Shown here: piece after piece, positions 17,677 to 27,369 of the stretch
Layout of the letters: every line of letters starts with the position of its first letter
How positions within the stretch are numbered: the stretch's first letter is position 1
Source of the DNA: Sulfitobacter noctilucae
GTDB lineage: Bacteria; Pseudomonadota; Alphaproteobacteria; Rhodobacterales; Rhodobacteraceae
Direction of reading: 5' to 3'
Length of the DNA stretch: 64,000 nt
Assembly: GCF_000622365.1 (NCBI RefSeq)
Contig: NZ_JASC01000014.1
Location: 992,001-1,056,000 of the forward strand
The notes under the pieces: model-generated
The model's input: only the letters and a program-made list of their open reading frames with translations
Told to the model about the DNA's origin: nothing
Databases searched by the model: none
Position numbers and translations under genes: made by a program

Positions 17677-18297
17677 TTATCCCATTGCAGCCAGAAGTGT
17701 TTTCAGTGCTGCGGTGGGATTATCCTGCGCCCAAATCTCGTCCCCGATGCCGAAAAAGTCGGTGTAAGGGGCGAGGCTTCGGATCATGTCGGCATCCAAC
17801 GCGCCTTCGGCGACCACGGGCACTTCGATCACTTCGGACCACCACTGGAACAGGTCCTGCGGTGCAAAGCTGCCGTCGCCAAGGGCCTGTGCCTGCACCG
17901 GACCGAAGCTGATGTAGTCGGCACCCGCTTCGCCAGCCGCCATACCATCGTGCTTGGAGGGGCCACAAAAGCTGCCGACGATGGCTTCTTCGCCCAGTTC
18001 CTTGCGCGCATAGCGCACCGAACGCGCCGCATCACTAAGATGCACACCATCCAGCCCCAGACGTTCAACCAGCACCAGATGGTCCGTGATCACGAGGGCC
18101 ACGTCCCGGGCGTGGGTGACCTCGCGCAGGGCATCTGCCGCCCGCGATACGCGGTCTTCGTCCTTGGTCGACAGTGCGAGGCGCACGCAGGCGATCTCCT
18201 GTGCGTCCAGTATCGCGCCCAGTTGCGCGGGAAAGCTGGACAATTCGATCTCGGGTGGGGTGATCAGGTAAATTTGCGGCTGTTCTGGCGTGTCCAT
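17677..18297 (-). CDS. thiE: Thiamine phosphate synthase (ThiE family)
   Basis: A 206-residue TIM-barrel protein of the ThiE/TenI group, which joins HMP pyrophosphate and thiazole phosphate to make thiamine phosphate. LGLDGVHLSDAARSVRYARK and DYISFGPVQAQALGDG are the phosphate-binding and substrate loops. Compared with canonical ThiE the sequence is somewhat divergent: the loop after FGPV lacks the usual TxTK form. A ThiE-like or TenI-like role with altered substrate is therefore possible. No other thiamine genes and no TPP riboswitch are visible nearby. It converges with the HupE gene, 13 bases apart. Confidence 0.78.
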   Translation of the reverse strand: MDTPEQPQIYLITPPEIELSSFPAQLGAILDAQEIACVRLALSTKDEDRVSRAADALREVTHARDVALVITDHLVLVERLGLDGVHLSDAARSVRYARKELGEEAIVGSFCGPSKHDGMAAGEAGADYISFGPVQAQALGDGSFAPQDLFQWWSEVIEVPVVAEGALDADMIRSLAPYTDFFGIGDEIWAQDNPTAALKTLLAAMG

Positions 18298-18433
18298 GTC
18301 GGCGTCCTTTAAGGGTCTGACCGCCTGACTAGCCGATGGGTCTGGAAAAGAAAACGCATTTGCAAAGGCGATGGACCCTTCGGCCTTTGCGGCCCTGCTT
18401 GCGCGGGAGGGGGGCAGGCCCTATGAGGCGGGC

Positions 18434-19186
18434 ATGTCAGAGCCTATCGCAAAACCCGCCATACCTGCTTTCGTCCTCGTGCGCCCGCAAATGGGTGAAA
18501 ACATCGGGGCTGCCGCCCGTGCCATGTGGAATTTCGGTCTGGACCATATGCGCATCGTGGCACCGCGCGATGGCTGGCCCAATCCATCTGCTGTAGCGAT
18601 GGCATCGGGCGCCGGGCGGCTCTTGGACGAAGCAAAATTATGCGTCGATCTGCCTGAGGCTTTGGCCGATTGCGATTTCGTCTTTGCCACCACGGCCCGC
18701 GACCGCGATCTGACCAAGCCTGTATTCAGCCCTGAAGAAGCAATGCTCGAGACCCGCCGCCGCATGAGAGAAGGCCAGCGTGTTGCGGTGCTGTTCGGGC
18801 CGGAACGGGCTGGCCTTGAGAATGAGGATATCGCGCGTGCCAATGCAATTGTGTCGGTGCCGGTGAACCCTGCCTTCGCCTCGCTCAATCTCGCGCAATG
18901 CGTGTTGTTGATGGGGTATGAATGGATGCGCGGCGGTGATGCGGTTCAGCCCCGCGAAGAGGGACTTGCCGGCACCGAATGGGCCAGTGGCCAGGAGGTG
19001 GAACATCTTGCCGCGCATTACGAGGAGCGAATGGAGACGGCTGGTTTCTTTTTCCCCGCGCATAAGGAAACGTCGATGAAATTGAACCTGCGCAATATGT
19101 GGTCGCGCATGCCGCTGACCCGCGCCGATGTGCAAATGCTGCATGGCATGATGCGGCAGATGGTCCGCTGGAAAGAGCGCGACTAA
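18434..19186 (+). CDS. trmJ: tRNA/rRNA 2'-O-methyltransferase, TrmJ type
   Basis: A 250-residue SPOUT-class (TrmH superfamily) methyltransferase. VLVRPQMGENIGAAARAMWNF is the N-terminal motif 1 region; VLFGPERAGLENEDI is motif 2 and the segment from VSVPVNPAFASLNL to LAQCVLLMGYEW is motif 3, forming the knotted SAM site. TrmJ methylates position 32 of tRNAs. The ATG at 18434 is preferred; the frame extends to 18371 with no clear ribosome-binding site. The C-terminal extension with RNMWSRMPLTRADVQMLHGM is typical of TrmJ rather than TrmL. It is probably transcribed alone. Confidence 0.9.
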   Translation: MSEPIAKPAIPAFVLVRPQMGENIGAAARAMWNFGLDHMRIVAPRDGWPNPSAVAMASGAGRLLDEAKLCVDLPEALADCDFVFATTARDRDLTKPVFSPEEAMLETRRRMREGQRVAVLFGPERAGLENEDIARANAIVSVPVNPAFASLNLAQCVLLMGYEWMRGGDAVQPREEGLAGTEWASGQEVEHLAAHYEERMETAGFFFPAHKETSMKLNLRNMWSRMPLTRADVQMLHGMMRQMVRWKERD

Positions 19187-19324
19187 GGTCGGCAGCTAAT
19201 CTTGCCGCGTGACAGTGTGACCAAAGGCCTATGGTGCGGCAAAAATGCGAAGCGGCTGCGCAGCCCTAGACCTTGGCGGCAACCTGCAATACCACTGCGC
19301 CATACCGCGATTTAGAGGCGAGAT

Positions 19325-20473
19325 ATGGCTGAGAAACGCAAGCTTTTCGAAGATGTCGGCAGTGTCGAAACTGCCAAACCCGTAGCCCAAACCGGCGTGA
19401 TTGACCGGGGCAGGGGTGGCGCACGGGGTGCGATCCGCATCTGGTTGATGCTGCTCTTTGCACTGGTGTTTTTGATGATTGCCGTGGGTGGCATGACCCG
19501 TTTGACCGACTCCGGTCTATCGATCACCGAATGGCGGCCCATCACCGGCAGCATACCACCTTTGAACGAGGCGGACTGGCAGTCGGAATTCGATAAATAC
19601 AAACAGATCGACGAATTTCAGTTGCAAAATTCCTGGATGCAACTGTCTGATTTCAAAGTCATCTACTGGTGGGAATGGGGCCACCGCCAGCTGGGCCGCG
19701 TGATCGGCCTTGTTTGGGCGGTGGGGTTTTTCTGGTTCCTGCTGCGCCGTCAGATACCGACGGGCTGGACGGGTCGGTTGCTGCTCTTGGGTGCACTTGG
19801 CGGCATGCAAGGGGCGATTGGCTGGTGGATGGTCGCCTCTGGCGTGACCACCGGCGAGGGGATGCTCGACGTCAAAAGCTACCGGCTTGCCACGCATCTG
19901 GGGCTGGCCTTTGTTATTCTGGGGTTCATCACCTGGTATATGCTGCTGCTTGGGCGGTCCGAACGAGATCTGATGCAGGCCCGCCGCGCAAAAGAGGGTA
20001 AGCCGTTTTCTCTCGCAACAGGTTTGATGCACTTCACCTTCCTGCAAATTATTCTTGGCGCCTTGGTCGCAGGGATCGACGCGGGCCGTTACTTTGTCGA
20101 CTGGCCGCTGATGCAGGGGCAGGTCTTTCCGCCCGATGCCTTTGACATCGACCCTCTGTGGCGGAATTTCTTTGAGAACCCCGGTCTGGTGCAGTTTATG
20201 CACCGGGTGTCGGGGTATCTGTTGTTTATCTTTGGTATTGTGGTCTGGTTGCGCGGGCGCGGCTCCGCCCATGCGACCACGCGCTTCGCCTTCAACGCGG
20301 TGATGGCGGTGCTGACATTGCAGATGGTATGGGGCATCACCACCGTGCTTTATGCAGCACCCGTGCATATTGCCCTTGTGCATCAAGCACTTGCCGTGAT
20401 CCTTTGGGTCTTGATCCTGCGGGCGCGTTATCTCAGCGCCTATCCCATTGCCACAAGTATCCGAGGAAACTGA
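19325..20473 (+). CDS. ctaA: Heme A synthase (COX15)
   Basis: A 382-residue integral membrane protein that oxidises heme O to heme A for cytochrome aa3 oxidase. It has about eight membrane helices. The alphaproteobacterial and mitochondrial (type 2) COX15 features are visible: GGMTRLTDSGLSITEW near residue 57, WWEWGHRQLGRVIG near 117 with one heme-ligand His, a His in TGLMHFTFLQIILGALVAG, and HRVSGYLLF and ALVHQALAVILW in the second half. The M32 carboxypeptidase starts two bases after its stop, so they probably share a transcript, although no functional link is obvious. Confidence 0.95.
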   Translation: MAEKRKLFEDVGSVETAKPVAQTGVIDRGRGGARGAIRIWLMLLFALVFLMIAVGGMTRLTDSGLSITEWRPITGSIPPLNEADWQSEFDKYKQIDEFQLQNSWMQLSDFKVIYWWEWGHRQLGRVIGLVWAVGFFWFLLRRQIPTGWTGRLLLLGALGGMQGAIGWWMVASGVTTGEGMLDVKSYRLATHLGLAFVILGFITWYMLLLGRSERDLMQARRAKEGKPFSLATGLMHFTFLQIILGALVAGIDAGRYFVDWPLMQGQVFPPDAFDIDPLWRNFFENPGLVQFMHRVSGYLLFIFGIVVWLRGRGSAHATTRFAFNAVMAVLTLQMVWGITTVLYAAPVHIALVHQALAVILWVLILRARYLSAYPIATSIRGN

Positions 20474-20474
20474 T

Positions 20475-21950
20475 ATGACCCCCTATGACGATCTGATGGC
20501 GCATTTGCGCGAAACCCAAGCGTTGGCTCAGGTGATGGGGCGCCTAGGCTGGGATCAGGAAACAATGATGCCGCGCGGTGCTGCCCCTCAGCGGGGAGAG
20601 GAAATGGCCGCCCTCGAAAGCGTGCTCCACGCGCGCCGCATGGATCCGAAGATCGGCGACTGGTTGGGCAAGATCGATGCCGCAACGCTTGATGATGTGG
20701 GCCAGGCCAATCTGCGCCACATCCGCCGCAGCTTTGACCGAGCCAGCAAGGTGCCCGCCGCCTTGGCTGCCCGCATCGCCCGGGTCACGTCAGAGGCACA
20801 AGGCATCTGGGCCGAAGCCCGCGACGAAAACGACTTTGCCGCCTTTGCGCCGACTTTGACCGAGGTTCTGTCGCTGAAACGCGAAGAGGGGCAGGCGCTT
20901 GCGACGGGCGGCGATGTCTATGACGCGATGCTGCAGGATTACGAGCCGGGTGCGACCGGTGCGGAGCTGGAAGCCATGTTTGGCGCGCTGCGCCCTGAGC
21001 TGGCTCGCTTGCGCGCAGCTGTACGTGATGCAGAAGCGCCGCCCCAGCTGAGTGGCATTTTCGATGAAAGCGCACAGATGAAGCTGACGCGGCAGCTGGC
21101 CAAAACCTTTGGCTATGACATGAGCCATGGGCGCGTGGACAAGGCGGTGCATCCATTCTCCTCCGGCTCCGGCCTTGATGTACGCATCACCACGCGCACC
21201 AACCCCACCGATCCGTTCAATTGCTTTTATTCCACCATCCACGAGGTCGGCCACGCCGCCTATGAGCAGGGGATTAGCCGTGACTACCTGCTGACCCCGC
21301 TAGGGAGCGGTGTGTCGATGGGGGTGCACGAAAGCCAAAGCCGGATCTACGAGAACCAACTGGGACGTAGCCGTGCCTTTACCGGCTGGCTGTTCGGGCA
21401 GATGAAGGACGCCTTTGGCGATTTCGGTATTGCGGACGAAGAGACGTTCTACCGCGTGGTGAACCGCGTCTCGGACGGGTATATCCGCACCGAAGCGGAC
21501 GAGTTGCAGTACAACCTTCATGTTTTGATGCGCTTTGATCTGGAGCGGGCCCTGGTCAGCCACGACTTGCAGGTACAGGATCTGGAGGCCGCCTGGAACG
21601 ACAGGTTCGAAGCGGATTTCGGCTATGCCGTCGACAAGGCGTCGAACGGGGTGTTGCAAGACGTGCATTGGTCTGTCGGCTTGCTGGGCTATTTCCCGAC
21701 CTATTCGCTGGGCAATGTCTATGCCGGCTGTCTTTACACCGCCCTTCGCAAGGATGTGCCTGACCTTGATACTGAGCTTGCGACGGGTGTGACTGCGTCC
21801 GCAACCGGCTGGCTGCGCGAGCATGTGCAGCGCCACGGAGGATTGTTTGAGGCGCGCGAGGTGATTGAAAACGCCAGCGGTGCCGCGCCGAATGAGGCAC
21901 CATTGCTGACGTATTTAAAAGGTAAATTCACAGACTTGTATGGGCTTTGA
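20475..21950 (+). CDS. M32 (Taq) metallocarboxypeptidase
   Basis: A 491-residue cytoplasmic zinc carboxypeptidase of the thermostable Taq family. The zinc motif HEVGHAAYEQG is near residue 256, the downstream Glu ligand lies in GVHESQSRIYENQLGRS, and GYIRTEADELQYNLHV is another family block. N-terminal LGWDQETMMPRGAAPQRGE is highly characteristic. The enzyme removes C-terminal residues from peptides during protein turnover. The ATG at 20475 begins directly after the ctaA stop, with AGGAAAC just upstream; the frame's leftward extension would lie in the ctaA 3' end. Confidence 0.95.
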   Translation: MTPYDDLMAHLRETQALAQVMGRLGWDQETMMPRGAAPQRGEEMAALESVLHARRMDPKIGDWLGKIDAATLDDVGQANLRHIRRSFDRASKVPAALAARIARVTSEAQGIWAEARDENDFAAFAPTLTEVLSLKREEGQALATGGDVYDAMLQDYEPGATGAELEAMFGALRPELARLRAAVRDAEAPPQLSGIFDESAQMKLTRQLAKTFGYDMSHGRVDKAVHPFSSGSGLDVRITTRTNPTDPFNCFYSTIHEVGHAAYEQGISRDYLLTPLGSGVSMGVHESQSRIYENQLGRSRAFTGWLFGQMKDAFGDFGIADEETFYRVVNRVSDGYIRTEADELQYNLHVLMRFDLERALVSHDLQVQDLEAAWNDRFEADFGYAVDKASNGVLQDVHWSVGLLGYFPTYSLGNVYAGCLYTALRKDVPDLDTELATGVTASATGWLREHVQRHGGLFEAREVIENASGAAPNEAPLLTYLKGKFTDLYGL

Positions 21951-22920
21951 CTGGATTGATTGTTTTCGAAGGCGTCTTGCTACGAAAACAGAGCTAGTTC
22001 TGCAAAGTTCACGGAATAACTACAAATTATGCAGGTAGTAAGCCTGTGACATTAGCTGATCCGTGATGACGGAACCAATCTTTATCGCACAGAGAATCTA
22101 AGAATGGAGAAAGTTATGTCTTTAGTGACAGCGAATTCATCCACTTACATCGGTACGGCCGGTTAACCTTTTCAACTGGCAAGGATGGCGTTGTCTGCAA
22201 ATGCGCACCAGTGCTAGAGAATCGCGTGAGTGTGATGTGGTTGGAGACGGCGATACGGGCGGTAAGTTGTCTGAACTTGTTGCGGCTCAAAACCATCCTA
22301 ACTTCGCGTGAACACTATCTTAAGCGCGAATGTGATGAAGCTCTTCGAGCTCAGTGAGTATTGACGACAACGCAGATATAAAAAGCCAATGGTATCCTTG
22401 GCGTTCGTCCTTCCGGTCTTGCGACGTGTCTCCAGAGGATGTCGTCATAACAATTCGGCCTTGATCACTTCTCCGCGGGGTATTGCAAAGCAATGTTCCT
22501 TACGGGAGTTCAGAAGAAGACCTTTGAGGCAGCATTGTTGTAACTATTCCCCTTGCTGCATTTGAAAACTTTGGATCCATAGCAGTCGGGATTTCACGTA
22601 TTCATCAGAAAGGAATGTCTGCCACGATCCGTATCTTGGATGCAGCCTGTCAGCCGTGACTGGAATGCGACAGTCATCTGCAAAGCTCTGATCGCCTGAC
22701 TGCGTCACTTGCGGTACTGACGACCGACGATGGAATTCAATTGCAACCCGCCTACACATGTCCACGCATAGCTGATATCGCCGTCGCATTACTGGTAAGA
22801 TACAATCGCTGAGAATTTACGATCCAGCAAATTTGTCTTCATGCTGCCCTTAAGATTGCGGACTTTCGTACCCTGACGTTTGCGGTTTTGGCGATAGATA
22901 TTCCATCCCTCCGTATGAGT
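21951..22920. other. Gene-poor stretch with no supported gene
   Basis: About one kilobase with short, mutually inconsistent reading frames and visibly lower GC than both flanks. A well-placed GGAG precedes an ATG at 22116, but that frame stops after 16 codons; a shifted frame continues from about 22129 to 22308 with a GDGDTGGKLSELVAA-like stretch. Leftward frames of 42, 60 and 81 codons also occur (the longest 22544-22789). None is recognised. It may be a decayed gene or the remains of a mobile element, but no terminal repeats or transposase motif could be identified. Confidence 0.5.
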
Positions 22921-22922
22921 TT

Positions 22923-22954
22923 AAAAAAGGCTCCCCAAATGGGGAGCCTTTTTT
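22923..22954 (-). terminator. Bidirectional intrinsic terminator of gyrA
   Basis: AAAAAAGGCTCCCC and GGGGAGCCTTTTTT flank an AAAT loop, giving a perfect stem with T runs in both directions. It lies 43 bases beyond the gyrA stop and would end leftward gyrA transcription. Confidence 0.92.
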
Positions 22955-22996
22955 GCATTTTATCTTGTTTGATGCGCAGGCCGTAAGCCAGGCAGA

Positions 22997-25747
22997 TTAC
23001 TCTGCCTCAGCTTCGCCCGCTTCTTCGTCGCCCTGATCGGCGATCCATGCGACGCTGACCACGATCTCGTTTTTGCCGGTGTTAAAGACTTTGACACCGC
23101 CAGCACTGCGCGAACGGAATGATATGCCCTCAATCGGAACGCGGATTGACTGGCCTTTGGACGTGGCGAGCATGATCTGGTCGTCCATCTCTACCGGGAA
23201 GGACGCGACGATTTCACCGCCCCGCATGGCCTTGTCCATCGCCGTCACGCCCAGTCCACCGCGCCCGCGCACGGGATAGTCGTGGCTTGAGCTGAGCTTG
23301 CCCGACCCTTGTGCGGTAATCGTCAGGATCAAATTCTCGGCCGCAGACATTTCCGCATACCGCGCCTGGTCGATTGTAGCGTTCGGATCAACTTCTTCTT
23401 CGTCCTCCTCGGACCCGTCATCGGCCAGACCCGCCATTGCACGGCGCATTTTCAGATAGGCAGTGCGTTCCTCTGACGTGGCATCGAAGTGGCGGATGAT
23501 CGACATCGACACGACCTTATCGTCGCCGTTCAGCTTGACGCCGCGTACCCCAACCGAGGCGCGGCTGTTGAACACCCGCACGTCGGTGGCAGGAAAGCGG
23601 ATGGCACGGCCCGAGTTGGTCACCAGCATCACATCATCATCGTTTGACGCGATGCGGGCGTTGATCAGTGTCGTTTCGGCGTGTTCGTCCTCGAATTTCA
23701 TCGCAATCTTGCCGTTGCGCATGACGTTGGTGAAATCGGACAGTTTGTTGCGACGTACCGTGCCTGCGGAGGTTGCAAAAACCACCTGCAGGTCGTCCCA
23801 TTCATCCTCGTCCCGATCTACCGGCATGATGGCGGCAATCGACACGCCAACCGGGATCGGCAGAATGTTGACGATCGCCTTGCCTTTGGAAGTCCGTCCG
23901 CCCTGGGGCAGCCGCCATGTCTTGAGCTTGTAAACCATGCCATCGGTGGTGAAGAATAGAAGTTGCGTATGTGTGTTCGCAACAAAGAGGGTGGTCACGA
24001 CATCTTCTTCTTTGGTCGCCATGCCCGATACGCCCTTGCCGCCACGGCGCTGACTGCGGAAGTCGACCAGCGGCGTCCGTTTGATGTAGCCGCCCGAGGT
24101 CACGGTGACGACCATATCCTCGCGGGCGATCAGATCCTCATCGTCCATGTCACCGGACCAATCGACAATCTCGGTGCGGCGCGGCACGGCAAAAAGGTCT
24201 TTGCACTCCTGTAGCTCATCACGGATGATACCCATGATCCGCTCGCGACTGCCCAGAATTTCGAGGTATTCCTTGATCTTACCGGCCAGTTCTTCCAGTT
24301 CGTCCGTGACTTCTTTGACGCCGATCTGGGTCAGGCGCTGCAGGCGCAGTTCCAGAATGGCACGCGCCTGGATTTCGCTGAGGTTATAAGTGCCATCATC
24401 GTTGGCCGTATGGGTCGGATCGTCGATCAGCGCGATATAGGGCAGGATGTCCTGCGCGGGCCAACGGCGCGTCATCAGCTTTTCACGCGCTTCGGCCGCA
24501 TCAGCAGAAGACCGGATGGTCGCGACGACTTCATCAATGTTGGTAACAGCCACGGCCAGACCACAGAGAATATGCGAGCGATCCCGCGCCTTGCGCAACA
24601 GGAACGCAGTGCGGCGGGCGACGACTTCTTCGCGGAAGTCGATAAAGCAGGTCAGGAAGCGGCGCAGGGTCAAGGTTTCAGGCCGACCGCCATTCAGTGC
24701 CAGCATGTTACAGCCGAAATAGGTCTGCATCGGCGTGAACCGGAAGAGCTGGTTCATCACCACCTCAGCCGTGGCGTCGCGCTTCAGTTCAACCACCACA
24801 CGCACACCGTTGCGGTCGCTTTCATCTTGCACATGGGCGATGCCGTCGATCTTTTTATCGCGGGCCGCCTCAGCGATGCGCTCGATCATCGTGGCCTTGT
24901 TCACCTGATAGGGAATCTCGTCAATGATAATGGCCCAGCGGTCCTTACGAATTTCTTCGACGCGCGTTTTCGAGCGGATCACAACGCTGCCGCGCCCTTC
25001 AAGATAAGCTTTTCGCGCACCGGACCGGCCCAGCATGATGCCGCCCGTGGGGAAATCGGGGCCGGGGATGTAGTCGATCAACTGTTCGGATGTCAGATCA
25101 GGTTCTTCAATCAACGCAAGACAAGCGTCGATCACTTCACCAAGGTTATGCGGCGGAATGTTTGTGGCCATACCGACCGCAATACCGCCTGCGCCATTGA
25201 CCAGCATGTTGGGAAACCGGGCAGGGAGGACCGTCGGCTCTTGCTGTTTGCCGTCGTAGTTGTCCTGAAAATCGACGGTTTCCTTATCGATATCGGCCAG
25301 CAGATAGGCCGCAGGCTTGTCCATCCGCACCTCGGTATAGCGCATAGCGGCGGCGTTATCGCCGTCCATTGAGCCGAAATTGCCCTGACCATCGAGCAAA
25401 GGCAGCGACATCGAGAAATCCTGCGCCATGCGCACCAGCGCGTCATAGATCGCGCTGTCACCATGCGGGTGGTACTGGCCCATCACGTCGCCCACGGGAC
25501 GCGCGGATTTGCGATAGCTTTTGTCGTGGGTGTTGCCGGTCTCGTGCATGGCAAACAAAATACGCCGGTGCACAGGTTTCAGACCATCGCGCAGATCGGG
25601 AATGGCGCGGCTGACGATAACCGACATGGCATAATCCAGATAGGATGTGCGCATCTCGTGTTCGATGGTGACCGACGGCCCGTCATAGACATAGGGCGCA
25701 GGCAGGTTTTCGTCATTGTTATCAGGCGTTTCCGGCGTATCGCTCAC
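22997..25747 (-). CDS. gyrA: DNA gyrase subunit A
   Basis: A 916-residue subunit of the type II topoisomerase that introduces negative supercoils. The catalytic Tyr is Tyr137 in AAMRYTEV. The quinolone region [12 protein letters not shown] (residues 91-102) has Ser98 and Asp102, the residues found in drug-sensitive enzymes. The C-terminal GyrA box QRRGGKG and six-bladed beta-propeller domain mark it as gyrase rather than topoisomerase IV ParC. An acidic insertion ([14 protein letters not shown]) near residue 790 is common in alphaproteobacteria. The start codon is a GTG at 25747. A promoter candidate lies at 25790-25819 on the same strand. Confidence 0.98.
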   Translation of the reverse strand: MSDTPETPDNNDENLPAPYVYDGPSVTIEHEMRTSYLDYAMSVIVSRAIPDLRDGLKPVHRRILFAMHETGNTHDKSYRKSARPVGDVMGQYHPHGDSAIYDALVRMAQDFSMSLPLLDGQGNFGSMDGDNAAAMRYTEVRMDKPAAYLLADIDKETVDFQDNYDGKQQEPTVLPARFPNMLVNGAGGIAVGMATNIPPHNLGEVIDACLALIEEPDLTSEQLIDYIPGPDFPTGGIMLGRSGARKAYLEGRGSVVIRSKTRVEEIRKDRWAIIIDEIPYQVNKATMIERIAEAARDKKIDGIAHVQDESDRNGVRVVVELKRDATAEVVMNQLFRFTPMQTYFGCNMLALNGGRPETLTLRRFLTCFIDFREEVVARRTAFLLRKARDRSHILCGLAVAVTNIDEVVATIRSSADAAEAREKLMTRRWPAQDILPYIALIDDPTHTANDDGTYNLSEIQARAILELRLQRLTQIGVKEVTDELEELAGKIKEYLEILGSRERIMGIIRDELQECKDLFAVPRRTEIVDWSGDMDDEDLIAREDMVVTVTSGGYIKRTPLVDFRSQRRGGKGVSGMATKEEDVVTTLFVANTHTQLLFFTTDGMVYKLKTWRLPQGGRTSKGKAIVNILPIPVGVSIAAIMPVDRDEDEWDDLQVVFATSAGTVRRNKLSDFTNVMRNGKIAMKFEDEHAETTLINARIASNDDDVMLVTNSGRAIRFPATDVRVFNSRASVGVRGVKLNGDDKVVSMSIIRHFDATSEERTAYLKMRRAMAGLADDGSEEDEEEVDPNATIDQARYAEMSAAENLILTITAQGSGKLSSSHDYPVRGRGGLGVTAMDKAMRGGEIVASFPVEMDDQIMLATSKGQSIRVPIEGISFRSRSAGGVKVFNTGKNEIVVSVAWIADQGDEEAGEAEAE

Positions 25748-25789
25748 GTTGTCTGCTCAGCTTTTAATAAGGTCTATATATTGTGGAAA

Positions 25790-25819
25790 TATATAGCAGA
25801 GACCGAAGATCAGGTGCAA
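25790..25819 (-). promoter_or_regulatory. Promoter candidate for gyrA
   Basis: Read leftward, TTGCAC (25819-25814) and TATATA (25795-25790) are 18 bases apart, giving a predicted start about 36 bases before the GTG of gyrA. The region also carries an 8-bp inverted repeat CTATATAT/ATATATAG around the -10 box and a strong GCCTG/CAGGC hairpin over the -35 box, which may affect expression through DNA supercoiling or a regulator; that is inference. Confidence 0.45.
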
Positions 25820-25935
25820 TGCCTGTGGCAGGCTTGCATCGGTCAATTGCCCCGCTTGGGGCCAACATTCTGTTTTTATTGAAAAGTAAATGTTTTGTGA
25901 CAGGCTGGAGGTACAGCAGCAAAAAGGAGGTTGAA

Positions 25936-26205
25936 ATGACCCCATCCGAAACTGAGTTGATGCTCAAGGGCTACGGGCTGACGACGGCAGAGATTTTCTA
26001 TCACATGCCTGATTACACCCATGTTCTGAACAGCTATATCTGGCAGGAATATGATTTGGCACCGGATCATCCAAAGCTTTTTGAATTTGTGGAGTTTTGG
26101 CAAAGCAAGCTGGATGGCCCCTTGCATTCGGTGCGCTTTACCCATCGCAAAATGCTGAAGTCCGGCGAATGGACAAACCAGGTGGGTGAATTCACCCTGC
26201 ACTGA
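25936..26205 (+). CDS. Usg family protein
   Basis: An 89-residue small soluble protein matching the alphaproteobacterial Usg family: the central YTHVLNSYIWQEYDLAP is the typical conserved core, and the ending SVRFTHRKMLKSGEW is the usual second block. Its function is unknown. The name comes from a gene upstream of other loci and does not denote an enzyme. The ATG at 25936 is preceded by a near-perfect ribosome-binding site AAAGGAGG (25923-25930), so the longer frame from 25783 is rejected. Confidence 0.88.
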   Translation: MTPSETELMLKGYGLTTAEIFYHMPDYTHVLNSYIWQEYDLAPDHPKLFEFVEFWQSKLDGPLHSVRFTHRKMLKSGEWTNQVGEFTLH

Positions 26206-26288
26206 CTGCCGCAACGTCGGATGATTTTCTGCAAGCGTCGCGCCCCGCGATCAGGCTAGTCTTTGGCCAAACAGGCGGGGAGGCCGAG

Positions 26289-27353
26289 ATGCAACAGATT
26301 TTGACCACACAGAAGAAGATCACCGAAACTCAGATGAATGAGGCAGCGGCTGACACGCTGGCACCGGGTCAGGCCCGACTTGCGCTTGAGAGCTTTGCGT
26401 TGACCGCCAACAATGTCACCTATGCGGCGTCGGGTTTCGCCATCGGCTATTGGCAGTTCTTTCCCACAGGGATCGAGGGTCAGGGCATTGTGCCGGTTTG
26501 GGGCATTGCCAAGGTTGTCGAAAGTCAGGCAGACAACCTTGCGGTCGGGACGCGGCTTTACGGCTTTTATCCGATGGCCGAAGAATTGCTGATCACGCCG
26601 CAGGTCTCGTCGCGGGGCAACGTCACCGACGTGGTGGCGCACCGGCGCGATCTGCCAGCGGTCTATAACAGCTACATTCCCGTTGGCGACACCACACCGG
26701 ATCAAGACCACCTTCGGGCCTTGTTACAACCGCTGTTGGCCACGTCATTCCTGTTGTCCGATTGGCTGGAGGACAATGCATACTTCGGAGCCGAGCAGAT
26801 CGTAATCGGCAGCGCTTCATCAAAAACGGGGCTAGGGTTGTGCAAATATCTGGCCGAGACAAAGAACCGCGATTTCTCCATTGTCGGCCTGACGTCAGAG
26901 GGGAACCTCAGTTTCGTCGAAGAACTGGGGGCCTGTGATCAGGTGCTGAGCTATGAGCAGATCAGCGATCTTGCGCTGCTGCCTTCGGTCTATGTGGATA
27001 TGTCCGGCAATGCGCAGGTCAAGGCGGCGCTGCACAGTCATCTGGCCTCGCATTTGAAACACTCCGCCGCCGTGGGGATCAGCCATTGGGACGCATTCAA
27101 CCCTTCACAGGCGCTTGATGGGGTAAAGCCGGAATTCTTCTTTGCACCCGCACAGATTGCCAAGCGCCGCGATGATTGGGGACCGGGCGAGATTGACCGC
27201 CGTATCGGGGAAGCCTTTATGCGTCTGGCAGATGAAGCGTCTGATTGGCTGACAGTGCAGGTACATCAGGGGTTAGGTGCCGCCCCAGCGGTCTATGCAG
27301 CACTCGCCGAAGGCCGCTCCGACCCGCGCGAGGGCCATATCATCCGGCTGTGA
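26289..27353 (+). CDS. DUF2855 family protein
   Basis: A 354-residue protein of the DUF2855 family, distantly related to the medium-chain dehydrogenase/reductase fold. An N-terminal GroES-like part (residues about 30-130, with LTANNVTYAASGFAIGYW) is followed by a Rossmann-like part in which IGSASSKTGLGLCKYL is the likely nucleotide-binding loop. No zinc ligand set is obvious, so if it is an oxidoreductase it would be of the zinc-independent type. The substrate is unknown. The gene converges with the radical SAM gene, 16 bases apart. Confidence 0.85.
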   Translation: MQQILTTQKKITETQMNEAAADTLAPGQARLALESFALTANNVTYAASGFAIGYWQFFPTGIEGQGIVPVWGIAKVVESQADNLAVGTRLYGFYPMAEELLITPQVSSRGNVTDVVAHRRDLPAVYNSYIPVGDTTPDQDHLRALLQPLLATSFLLSDWLEDNAYFGAEQIVIGSASSKTGLGLCKYLAETKNRDFSIVGLTSEGNLSFVEELGACDQVLSYEQISDLALLPSVYVDMSGNAQVKAALHSHLASHLKHSAAVGISHWDAFNPSQALDGVKPEFFFAPAQIAKRRDDWGPGEIDRRIGEAFMRLADEASDWLTVQVHQGLGAAPAVYAALAEGRSDPREGHIIRL

Positions 27354-27369
27354 TCCGGTTCTGCCGGGC

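Noticed and set aside
18298..18433. TPP riboswitch for thiE
   Set aside because: No CUGAGA-containing THI-box core was seen upstream of the thiE start.
22544..22789. 81-codon leftward ORF as a real gene
   Set aside because: Poor ribosome-binding site, no recognisable motif, and it sits in a low-GC stretch with broken frames on both strands.
24410..25372. Rightward 320-codon open frame inside gyrA
   Set aside because: It lies wholly antisense to a full-length, motif-complete gyrA and has no recognisable family; it is a by-product of high GC.
25783..25935. Upstream extension of the usg gene
   Set aside because: A near-perfect ribosome-binding site just before 25936 and family length support the shorter protein; the extension overlaps the gyrA promoter.
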